From Anisakis pegreffii (taxonomy: Eukaryota > Nematoda > Chromadorea > Rhabditida > Anisakidae): a stretch of DNA of 64,000 bases. Under the pieces are notes generated by a model that saw nothing but the letters and a program-made list of their open reading frames with translations, did no database searches and was not told the origin of the DNA. Each line of letters begins with the position of its first letter. The stretch's first letter is position 1. The DNA is taken from contig JAPYMA010002581.1 in the NCBI GenBank assembly GCA_035041965.1, positions 1 to 64,000 on the forward strand, read 5' to 3'. A program made the translations under genes and the position numbers. This document shows, piece by piece, positions 14,472 through 27,000 of the stretch.

Positions 14472-17400
14472 GGATCAGTTTTGTTGTCACTTTGCATGAC
14501 ACTTTTTAGTGACAAAGAAGATTGCTGTTTGTGGCTTCTTTGCCCAGATACAATATACATGCTACAGCTAGTGGCCGTCTTCGATGACTCATCGCGCTTT
14601 TATTTTCTTATCCTTTTCGAACCCATATCCATCGTTGAAAGGATTGCTTTCTTCGAGACAAATAAGGTGTGGAATGTGAGGAAGATTGTTAGATGGATGT
14701 TACTGATGCTAGTTGCGCGGAAATATTTGTTAAGTTTCGTATATCTTACAATTAGATAGCCATCCTAAGTGATTGTGAGGATAGTATGCATTCATTTATT
14801 TAATCTCATCGTTGAGTGAATTTTTGATAAGGAGTTGTTGTGTGCGATAAATGTTGATAAGCATTAATGGGTAGAAAATATTTGCTTTGATTGCTTTGGT
14901 GTGTTTGATAGAAGTGGTCAATTCACTTGCTAGAAGAGCGCTTTGCCTTCACATCGTCTGATTATTTTATTTTGCAGCAGCTGAGGCTGTACTTTGGTGA
15001 CAACATTACATTAGTTTTGTCATCTCGTAGGCTCTGCGGACCTTTCGCGAAGCACGCAGTGCTGTGAAGAAGCATTAATCTGTCAACTTCAAAGAAATCA
15101 ATAACACACGAAATTCATCGGTCGAAAACCACTGGTCGCTGATTTATTCGTAGCGAAATCTAAATTTAGTTCATGTCGTCTGTCACTGAAAGTTGTTATG
15201 AACGAAACAAGCTATCGATTTTTATCGGTGTATCATAACCGAAGAAGTTTTGAGTCTGATCGTTATCAACGTCAAATTGTTTCCTCAAATGATTTCGCGG
15301 CATCTTTTAGCCTCAACGAAATGAACGCAGTTTCAAGTGGCTCCAGTTGAAGGGATCGTTAATAAATCATATTTCAGTGTCACATCGAGGAACGCAAAAA
15401 TTTCGTAACTTTTCCTTGTAAACTTCCTTTGTTAGTTTGTTGACACGTTCAAATGACGTTTTAATTGTTACGTTTTGAAAAAAAGTTTGGTTGATAACGA
15501 AATGATTCCACTGAATTTCCTCAGTAATACCACACATTGTATTTCGGCAAACATTTTTTAAGTATAACATTCCTCTAGATCGCTGGCTGAACGATGAATG
15601 AATTTTTTTCGAGATTTCTTGTAGCGATCGAAAACTCCTTTGTTTTTATGTGAATTTCAAGTTTTTGAAATGAGTTTTTTAATGGCCTCTTAACGTTATT
15701 TCTTAGAATCAGCCTCGCGATATAATTGCACCCATCAACAACGTTGCCTGTGTTCATTCTTTTGCCAGGAAGCTTTGTATTCGCTAGCGTGCCCATGAAT
15801 CTCTCTCATTGTGGACGATACCGTTTACATTCATCGTTCTGATACTACCGTATTGAATAGTTCTTTCTGATTGATCGTTTTCTGAAACGATATCAATCAA
15901 ATGTACCCTTCATAAACCTGACGTTCCAAGCTCGTCGCGCACTCATTCAAGATATGTTACTTCCATTTTTCGTCCACCTTTTGCAGTTTGAAAATTCTCT
16001 TTTACATTATACATTTATTTGTATACTGCAATCATACAATTTGCATCAATTTCTTCATCAATAAGCTTGTCGTTTATAAAATTCCAGTTGGAATTATCTC
16101 ATTGAGGATATTGCAATCGATTCTAGCAGCCAGTTCGATCCATTTTGTGCAATTTATCAATTTATTTCAAGCAATAAAATGATAACGAATCCACAAAAAA
16201 AGCAGATTGCCATCGTTAAATGAACGAAGCTTCTTTTCAAAATTCATTTTCTTTAATGTTATTAACACTCGAATTTGTGTGTTTCACGAAATGAATTTCG
16301 TTATTCTCAAAGGGATTGATTGCATCCACAGTTTGCACAAAAAATATTTCGCGTTCAATTGCATTCACTTTCGTTCTCTCGTCGTCCTCTTATAAACCTC
16401 ACAATCCTCCTTCCAAAGCCATATCATTTTCCGAGTGCATTCGTCTACTTCCACTTCGTCCCATCGTTTCCGATCATTTCTAAATCCAATTCAGTTTCAC
16501 GCTATCGTCGCCAGCCTCATCATTGACCTCAATTACCCAGAAATGACTAAAAGTACACTAAAATATTCTTTCTCACTACAATTTTCAGCAGTGAGAACAT
16601 TCCGCAATTGTAAACGAAACCTTTTCATCCTAAAGACGGGACAGTCGTAAAAAAGTGTGAGCACTGATCATGTTTTTAATTGGTTTGATCTTACTGTGTT
16701 GCAACAAATCATTTAAATTTGTAGTGAGCATTGAATATTTCCCAAATTATGACCAATAATCCATGCTTCATACAGATGAATGTCAAACAGTTTGCAAATT
16801 CATCGCATTTTAAACATTGATTTCAAATTATTTGGAGAGGTATTTCGAGTTAACATCTTTTGATTGCAATTCACATCTGTTTCATCAAAAAGAGATTTAG
16901 CTTGCATAACACGCGTTGCTTTATCAGCAAATATTGTCTTTTTCGGTGAGTGAAGACCGAACGAAATACAAATTTCATCTATACATTTCATATTCGAATG
17001 TGTTTTATATGCATCTGTTCATTCGCAGTTAGACCTCAACTTTTCATCGGTCACATTTTATCATACCGCAACAATCAGTTACCGATTAATACATTCATTT
17101 TTCATTCCAAAACTTGATGCTCGTACTCATTTGAATGTCTTCAGTGGAAAACAATTAAATTGCTGTAAATACGCTACAGAATTTCGATCAATTTCTCCAG
17201 TTGCGATCATCCATTTGAGTTTCATCAACTGAATCACACATTCCCATATCATGTTCTCTTGTTATAATGATTTGCTTTACTTTATCGTTTTTATAAGCAG
17301 CGGTGAATCTATCGCTTACAACGGATTTCAAACAATCTTATGATAATGCTGATCGGATGATAACACTCTAAGTATGTCAACCAAAGTCGAATGTTGAATT

Positions 17401-18046
17401 CTGTTCACCTCGGTTTACGTAACCGAGGAGTTCGTGGCTATTTGCTTTTATGTTTACCTAAGTGCGCTGAGATTTATTCGTTCCATTATAAGCGTCAACG
17501 AGCACTTCTTTGACGCTTGTTCAGTGAAACGCGATTGTTGCATCATGCATTCACACTTTGATAATAATTTCGGTATTATTGTAGTATTGTGCAAAGGTTT
17601 GATACAGTATTCAGTTTATACATCGTTATCAATTTGAGCATTTCATTAGGGCATTCCATTAAACGAATTTTGTCTAATTGTAAATAATTTTTGAAGGTAG
17701 TCAATGATCATGAAGAAATTGTTTTATTCATTTCATTGCTGACCTTTCGGCATTTAACGTCATTATCGCGGCGAGCTGATGAGTTCAAAACAAGGAAAAG
17801 TGGCAAAGGTCTTCAAATATTCAGTTCAATTTCAGTTCGGAGAATCGATTGAATCGTTAGGCGGAAGTGATAAACTCTAAACAAAGGAATGCTTAAGGGT
17901 ACTCATCAATGATGCTAACTGCTCATTAATAATCAGTTGATTTGCTGGATGGTTTATTAATGACTATTCACATATATGGTAATAAATACTGAACTTTCAA
18001 AGCAGTTATAATTTGAATACTGATAACACTAAGAGTACATCACAAA

Positions 18047-21000
18047 ATGGGTGCATCACTGACATCACCGCTGCCACATCGTCCTCCGACCAGTGTATGC
18101 AATCATTTGTTTCAACCGTCCGATAGTGCACCACCGCCATTGTTTCGAACGCATCCAATGAGCGAATCCACCAAGAAACATCACTCAGTGTTGGCCGTTG
18201 GATGGAACTGGTCCAAGAAAGCTGCACAGCAGGTATTTTCAATTCATTTCATAACGGTTCATGACACCTCAGAGTGGGTTCACGATTCAAGTGCACATGA
18301 ATAATTAAATGATTCAATATGATATTTATTGTACATTCGTCGCATTACATCGACTTTAATCACAAATTTGTTGTTTCCGCTAATGTTTTTGCTATAAATT
18401 CTGTCGCATATTGCACACTCTTTATCACCTTTTTATCGGTCATTTCGCTATTCTCGTGTAATCATTCACTTTTCACAAAGGACATGTTTTGAATTCATTG
18501 AATGTTCAAATGGAATATGTCCTTGATTAACGAGGAATGTTTTTGGTTCTATCCATAGTATCAAAGGCATTTGTTTTCATGTTTGCTTGTTCATTCACTG
18601 TTTTGTTGTTTTTTTTTAAAAGTTATTCACACACCTTTTACTACTATACACTCCCATTCATTCTTTATGTCTATTTATTTATCTAATAAATTCTCCATTG
18701 ACATATAAATCGTTTATGAGTCTATCTAGTTCAGGGGTTCCCATAGGGGGAAATTACCCATTTTGGAGTAATTCGGGGATGTCAGGGGAGAATAATGGAG
18801 GAGATTGGGAAATCAGATCTGACGTTATGCGTGGAAATAATAAATTATTATAGCGGGAGGGAGAGGGAGGGTGGTTGTGACGGCCTGCCAGACCATCGAA
18901 GGAGGTAATGGAGCAGTGGGACCACTGATCTCGGCTATCGGTTTTAGTTGAAGTATGAAAGTGCAACGCAAACGACCAATATCATGGGATTTTTATCAGT
19001 TTTTCGCCCCTGTCAATTCCTAATCTGATACTGCATGTACAGCAGAAGAATCGTTCACCTTTTAAATAACCATTTTTGAAACGAGTTCATCTCATTTTCT
19101 ATGAAAATAGTGCGATTTATTGTCTTGCAAGTCAATGAAGTATGTAATAAAGAGGCATTAACAGTGAGTGTTAGTTTAAGAAATGATGCTGCATCAAATT
19201 CTCGCACGGTAGGGCTTATCCACATTAAGTTATAGGCCATTTAAAGGAGCCGAAATTAGTTTCAACCAAGATACGTACACAAATGGATGCAGTTGAATGC
19301 ATAATCAAAGAAATAAATGCAAACAAATATTTATACATATTGAACAAATATTATACAAACATGCGTAATATATAACTATTTTTATTTGCCTACTCTACGG
19401 TTTGCATTTTCATATGAAGATGAAGCCGAAATAAAGAGAAACGTCAAACACGCACTGATTACTATCACTTGAACGACTTTCGCAAGCCGTAAAACCCGTC
19501 GTGTCCATTGATGTTTGATGTGCAATTAAAATGATTTTTAGTAATTATCGAAATAATTATTCTCAAAAATCAAGCAGTTTACATGCTTTTAATCAGCTAA
19601 AATCATTTCCATAGCAACTGACCGCACTCATGCATGTACTTGAATAAATGTAAGTGATGCATTCGTAGTCGTTGCATTCATTTGCAGATGAAGCAATCTG
19701 TGTTATTTTCTTTTGTAAAAGACGTCAATTTTTATTCATCTGGAAAACATTTGTGAATTTGATCTCAATTTCACTTGCGTTCGTATACCATACACATCAA
19801 TCAGTCGTTCTTGAATAATACTCACTCGAATCAGTACGCATTATAATTGTTATAGATTAAAAAAATAATGAGTAGTAGCAATCTAATAGTGGCACCGTAT
19901 GCTTGAAAATTTGTCCTTATTGCATCATGCGTTTTTTTCATTAATCAGCATCTAGTTAGTGAAGGTGATTACTTGAACGATTATGACTTACTTGCACTGA
20001 TATGGGTGGTAATGGAATTGCAGCGGTCAATGAGATTATTGAGAGAACATTATTACTATTTGAATTACGAATCTGTAATTGCGTGAATAATGCATTTCTT
20101 GTGTGCGGTAAAAGTTGTTCTTATGTGTGGCTGTGAGAAATGTCAGTGAAGAAAATTCCTGGCGATGGTATTTCAACATTATTTTGAATCACTGTTTAAG
20201 GCAAGACAGAATAAATCTTGAAACGCGAAACAATCTGCCGTGTTAGTGCGAATGCTTCGCAAGTATCTGTTCAGTCAGAAACTGAACTCAGTTCTGTGGG
20301 TTTCGTTTAGTATTTTTTGCTATTATTTGAATCACTTTCACTGGTAACACGCTTAGGTGCGAGAATTGTGGAAGTACTGAATTGAACTCTTCAAACAATA
20401 ACGTTCTGGGAAGTATTCAAGTAGTGTGCATTTATGAGGTATAATAACAATAACAATGCATTGCTGGGGAAGTACATTGGTAGTTATGTTTGGAAGAAGC
20501 CCTGCGGGAGGATCCCCGTGGGGATTTCTGATAAATCCTCCCCTCCGCGGATGCAGGGGAATTTTCTCATCCACAGGGGGACCGCAGGAACGGATGACTT
20601 CGTTCGCTTCTTCGGGGGTGGGGGGGGGGGCGTACACACTAATTGTCACTTAGGGAATGTGATTTGTTACAGTTTTTGGAGGAATTTTTTTCGAATTTAG
20701 CAACGCAGACTGCTTCGAGTCACGGTTTGCGGCAGTGAAGCATTGAGAGTTTTCGTCAATTGAGGACTGAAAATCAGACGGGTACCTTCACAATCGGTGT
20801 TCTGAATTACAAAAGAAACCGATTATGTGGTTTACTAAATCGGAAATGACTTCATATTGTCATTGTTTGGTATATTTGTTCTAGACTTTTGTCATCATTG
20901 TAGTTCAATAAAGACTTATGACTAGTGATGCCCAATGAGTCAGCTCCTGTTTCGCTGTTCTGAAAATTGTGACATGCATTTCAGTCGGAGAGTCAAACGA

Positions 21001-24000
21001 AAAACAATAACAAGTGAAGTCAAAATTTTTGAGTTGGATCCTCCATCCGAATAATATTTCCCTAATTCCTGGGACAGGCATGCGATCACCATAGTTTGCC
21101 AATCGATGTATTTCTTCCGCTTGGTTTCCATTCAGTCATAAATTTTTGATTTTCCGACGAGAACTCCAGTCTGTTTCAGAGTTCCATTTGTGATCACTAC
21201 TGAACTTGCAATTTAATAAGATATTCAAACTAGCTGCAATTGTAAGCTATAAAGTGACCAGAACCAAGTGTTCCAATAATGATACTAAAGTAGTTGTCTG
21301 GATTTATCGGTGAAGCAAATGGTGTGTTTTTAGTTGCGGTGTAGGATTAATAAATAATTCATCTTCTAAGCACACCAATGCATCAGCCTTTGGTCGCTCT
21401 TTAATTTAAGAAAATGCTTCTGCTTATTTGTCCGTGTCGAAAAATTCCTTCCGAACCACTCATATCATTTTTCTTAATCTTTTTTTTTTCAAGCAAACTG
21501 TTTTTCTTATGATCAGCATTCAGACACGATTTCTTCATTGATTCATTATGCTTCAACAGAATTAAACGTTCGTCCATCACCAAAAATATTCACCAAAACA
21601 AATTTCAGATTCAGAATCAAACGTCAAAACGAACCTCGACCGTATCGTCTCGTTCTACCGATTCAATGCTCTTGCGATCCACGTCAAATTATCACAACAA
21701 TAGCAGCACACACGAACCACCTTATATTCAATTACCAGTCACATTGGACACTAATCAAAATTATAAAAAATACGATGCCAATCCGACTAACAACAACAAC
21801 AGCAGCACTAACAATAATAACTACAGTTATGCTAATTCGAATCATCGAAGGTCGATTACTGTAGTTGATACCAATACTGTAATACCGAATTTTTACACTA
21901 TTCGTGAGGAAATTAGACGTGAACTGAAACTTTCGAAACAGGCGAGTTTGTTATTGTACATTATATTTGATCGTGTACGTTTGAGCGAGAATATTCCCCA
22001 AAACTGAAACATACGGGTGAAGGACCTTTTGGCACTGGCCATTTCGGTACGTCAGAAGTCTACGGATCGGACGCTTTAGACACTATATTCTTAACTCACA
22101 AGAGCCACTATCCACAAATCCTCCAGGTATATCGGTCACGAGTGTATCAATTGAGTGTTTTAGCCTAACCCTACGTTCCTAGGCATGTCCGTTTATGCCC
22201 TTCGGGAAGTGAGAGAAAATGATTTTTTAGGGTGTTTGGAACTGATCTCATTAGTTTATCTCATTTACGAGTGAGATGATTAGTTCCATGCACTGCAGCG
22301 AACCATTTTTGCATGCAAGCTTCGATGCCCAATTGAAGAAAACATCAGTCATGATCGTTGAATACTCTGAAAATCATTCCAAAGTTCATACGCGTTGTGT
22401 ATCTAAAGTTCGTTTTTCCTTTCCAGACGACAATCTATCAGAGTTATTGCCACTTTAAAGCGTCAATATTATGTATTCGAACAAACCATCGCTTTCCGAG
22501 TGATTATTTCTGACTCATCGAAGTGAGCATGTATCGTCGTGTGCAATTGTCTCCTGAATTCGTTTAGAAAATATACAGCTACGCTTTCAGATATCAATAA
22601 ATTAACTTGAAAATGACTTTTAATGTGAAACGGCTCGTTGTTTAATCGAACTCTTTAACTCACTTTTTTGAATGTTATCTAGATTTGATATTCAGGATAT
22701 TGATCGATGTAGAAAAAAGTCGAACCTGATGCGATTGTGTTGATTTATTAGTAAAAGTGAGGTCTCTTCACGGAATCGTGTTATTCACAACGCAATGAAA
22801 GATGTCATCCTCAAAGTGACTGATGACAAAGTGATAAATGACAAACTAACTAAAACGAAAAAATTTACGCTCACCCTGTTAACTGCCGCGATGAGAAGCT
22901 TTGCAAAAAATCGATTAATCTAAGGAAAGAAATTGAATGCGTCGTTTGCGTTTTTTATGGCTCAATAATGATGCAAAGCAAAAAGCATCGAAATGAGTTA
23001 TGAATTAATTACAACGGATATATCAATTCTATATGGCCTCTGGAAAAAAATCGGTTTATTTGCTCAGCAGAAACACAATATGTTGATGCTGATGCTATGA
23101 AAACAATCTGTTGATGCAATGAAATGCTAAAACTTCACATTTGGTTGTTATCACGATCTTCCTCTTTCATTATTTGCTCAGTTTGTCTGCATTCTAAAAC
23201 AGTCCCTCTTCTTTACTGATTATCTAATTTGAAGGATTCCTCATCTTATTTTCGAGGGCTGATAAACGCACATAAGAACCTCTCATGTCTGCTTGAATTC
23301 CATCAGCTCGAATTATCAAACTTTCAAGCATATTCCCCAGACCATGGCTTTTGTTCATCGTCATTCTCCATTCAGCGGAGAAATGAATATTTTCGAAGTT
23401 TCATCAGAAAAGTTTTTTGAATTGTGTTTATGATTAGACAGAAAACTGTTGTCATATTCAAAAATGCATTAGTGTTTTAATTTATCATGTTCATAATGAA
23501 TCGTTTCTCAGAAAGCGATACGTGAATGTAAGATGAAATCAATTTCGTTATCTTTCACAGCAGCTGCAAATAAATAATTAAGAAATGGAATGTTTCAGTC
23601 ATTCCTGTACACCTTATACACTTATACTCGCTTGATACAGCTGCATGAATGTTAAAAATTCCATTGAAATTTACTGAACTTCGAATCAGAATTTCCTACT
23701 CGTTCCCAACAGTAGTAACAACACTGCAGACGTTTTCGTGACATATTTGAGAATATATCTCCAGTTATTTTCAAGTTGTTTTCGCTGTTGATTTCATTCT
23801 TGATTACGCACAATTCTTCATTTCTAACCTTCATTTAATACACCTGCTCAACTAACGTCTACGTTTGGAATCGTCTCTGATCCACTGTTCCAGTTAATCA
23901 TTAGTTCCTTTTAACCGGCAGCATACCGTCAGTGGATACATGGAAATTCACTGATTCGCATCCGTAAAACTAGTTCCGATGAGTATTCATCGGAAACTGA

Positions 24001-27000
24001 CATTCAGACGGTGGGCAGATCTCGACTTTTCCATCGTGAATATCCTCTTTTTGTCATGAATTCACACTACTCCAATTTTTTCCTTAATAATCGTCACCAG
24101 TTGCTATTGTTTCGTTCAAATTGCTTCACGTCAGTCAAATAGTCCGTTATCTAGTGAGGTCACTTGTTTAACTTCATCTTCCATTCACTCAGTCAACGTA
24201 CTCGTCCTATCGAACATCTTATTTGATCAAGTACATTCAACTCAAGCATTCTTGTATCCTCACATGAAGCATGAAGCAAAATTCAATCTAATTAGCAACT
24301 GTTACTCATTTAACCTACCGCGAGCTCAAGTGGGTCTAGTACCATGCAACCGTCTCAATCAGGTGTATTTCAGCATTCGGTGTGAATGTAGTTAGTTTCG
24401 TTTCTGCATTCAATATTCGCGAATTTCTCAGCCAAGCAACTTATTCAATTTTTATTTCCTCTGAACACTCTTCACCAGTTCCCTTCCATTCGCTCTCTTA
24501 TTTCTTCATCCTAATTCTCGTTTCTAATTCTGTTTCGCTCTCCCTCACTCGCACTCCAGCGACAATACGTTCTTGCATATCGTTCTTCTCATTCCTCGTT
24601 GTCATCCATCCAAAAAATCGTCACCATCCCAACTATTCAGAATCCACACTAATTTGAGTGCTGTTTAAACTAACAAACGAGAATAACGCATTTCATCACA
24701 ATGAATGCATTGCTCAGTTGTCCCCCGTGTCTACCCATATCGATTTGCCAATTTCTTGTGAGTATCATTATTATTTTCATTAATATTACTATCATTAATA
24801 TCTTATTCACGTTTTCTGCTCACGATCAGTCATATTCACTTCTCTGCGATATGTTTTATGAACTCTTAAAATGATACCATATTACTGTATCTTCAGTTTT
24901 CGTCTAATGAAATCTTGCTTGAAACGTTTGCTATTAATTATGCTGGTTATTTGCAAATGGGCCGTCAAATGCAATAAGGAAATAGCCACAGATGCAATCA
25001 GTTGGGATGTGCTGAATTGAATTTTTATAGTCGCCTAATGTTACTGTGAGAATGTTATCCAGTGAATACTACAAAGAAGCGTTTTTATTTTATTGAAACC
25101 TTAATTCAGGAGTATCTTGCGACTTTCGCACGCGATTTCTCACTGAAATTACACAATATCAGAGTTAATCGGAACGAAAATCGTTTCTAAGCAACATAAA
25201 TAATATTGAATCATCAAATTGCTAATATTATCGTTCAGTATTTCCTATTCAGTTGTTATTCTCAAAACCACTTCTCCATCCTTTTTATCCAAAGCAAAAA
25301 GCGCAATTATGTTCCATACTCTTAATGTAGCAAGCTGAAAACTGATCATAAAATTGTTATTTCGATCACTGATAGATCTTATACCGTGGAATATGGTGCT
25401 GTATATCATTTAATTCAAAACCCCTTGCTCAATAAAACCTTTGGGTTCATGCTATCATGAAAGTTATGATTTCAGGATTTCGTGAACAACAATCTGCTCA
25501 GCCCAATAGGTCCTCAAGCTAAAACACCCTTATCGCCAACTCATCATGCTCAAAGACAACCATTTGGTAAAAACTATATGATCGATATTCACCATAAAAG
25601 TAGTATTCATAACGACAGTGATAGTAATAATAATAGTAATAATAATAATAATAATAACCACAACGATAATAACAACAACAGTAATGATACCAGTGATCAT
25701 AATACAACTTCATCGACTGTTTCATCCCTCAGCAGTCATAATGGTAACAGCTCCAATTCATCAACCGGAAACCATACCAAATCGGATAGTAAACCCCTTG
25801 TCGCATACACTGAGAAAGGTTAATGTTATTTCTAATTTGCCTTCAGAGGATCTCTATGCAAAATGAAATGTTTGCATTCGTCACAATTCTGTTGTATAAA
25901 TGTGTCGTGATCCTAATGTTTGCAGCGAGTTTAACGCAATTGTTAACACAACTGATAATATGTGTGTATGAGTTCGGTTCTGAATTGGTTCAGTCTGGTT
26001 TTAGACTAAATCATGTGAGATAGAGTCAGTCGAAAACAGTTGATATTTTCACTGGAAGATGGCTAATGCTTGTCACATTCTTCAATCACTTGAGATTAGA
26101 ATAGCATTATCTCGGCATTTATATTCCGGCGTCGAACAAGCAGCATCCAGGCACTGAGCACAAAATTTGTAAACAATATCTTGATGCTAACTTTTTGTTA
26201 GAAATTAACTTGTCTCAAATGGGAATGAATAAGATCGATATTGAGTCATTTCAAAATAGTTTTTTGTTCCATCAAAAGTCTGTAGAAATATCTATTGATA
26301 CGACGAGCTTCTTAGTTGCATAAGCAGAAAACCGGTGTAAAATAGCTCGTTTTCTGCTAACACAATTCAAAAATGGACTCAAATTTGGTACGTTTAGCAG
26401 AAAAAGTGTTGAAATGTCAGGAAATCTGTAATTGTGAGTTTGACTTAATTCAACTTGTCGCACTGTGATGCTTAGTTGGGAGGAATGCTCAACTGAGATA
26501 TTGTCACGATTGATTATACACACACTAGGATGCGCTCAAATGCAACTGTCCTACGCTTTAAAAAACCAAGAAATAATATCGCATTCAGCTGCAGTGCATG
26601 GTGATAATGTGAAAAGGAAAACCGTTATTCAAGCTTCCACCTCGGAACTGCTGCGTGGCCTTGGGCAATATCTTTCGCAGCGATGTCGGGTACGTCATTT
26701 CGAACCAGCACATGTTGTCATGTGGTTAAGGACTGTCGATCGCGCACTCCTATTACAGGTCACTCTTTACTGCTTCTTTGCCGTCATCGAGTTTTTATGC
26801 GATTGTGCACGAAAAGTATTTCATCAATTCATGTGCTACTGGTTGCTTTGGCAATAAATTACACACTGGATCTAAATAACCACTAGGCAATTGCACCGTT
26901 CGATAGCATACATGAATAATGAGTTGTTGGTGACTCGTATGAAATAAATTCAGTTTGGTGTTTTTTTCGGGAAGCCACCTCATTTCATTTGTTCTAGTTG

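Larger units (their letters stand above)
9711..18046. other. Large spacer between the polymerase and CDK5-activator genes
   Basis: This is 8.3 kb with no convincing coding exon on either strand. It holds one copy of a short MITE (13190-13403), a perfect 8-bp-stem hairpin (11049-11067) and a GGAT microsatellite (14432-14471). A short open stretch at 10551-10622, following a TTTCAG, ends in a Lys/Tyr-rich peptide, but nothing else supports it. The spacer probably contains the 3' UTR of the polymerase gene and upstream regulatory DNA of the neuronal-type activator gene. That is inference from position only. Confidence 0.5.

Noticed and set aside
14433..14759. 108-codon plus-strand frame
   Set aside because: It starts in the GGAT microsatellite and has no recognisable domain or splice context.
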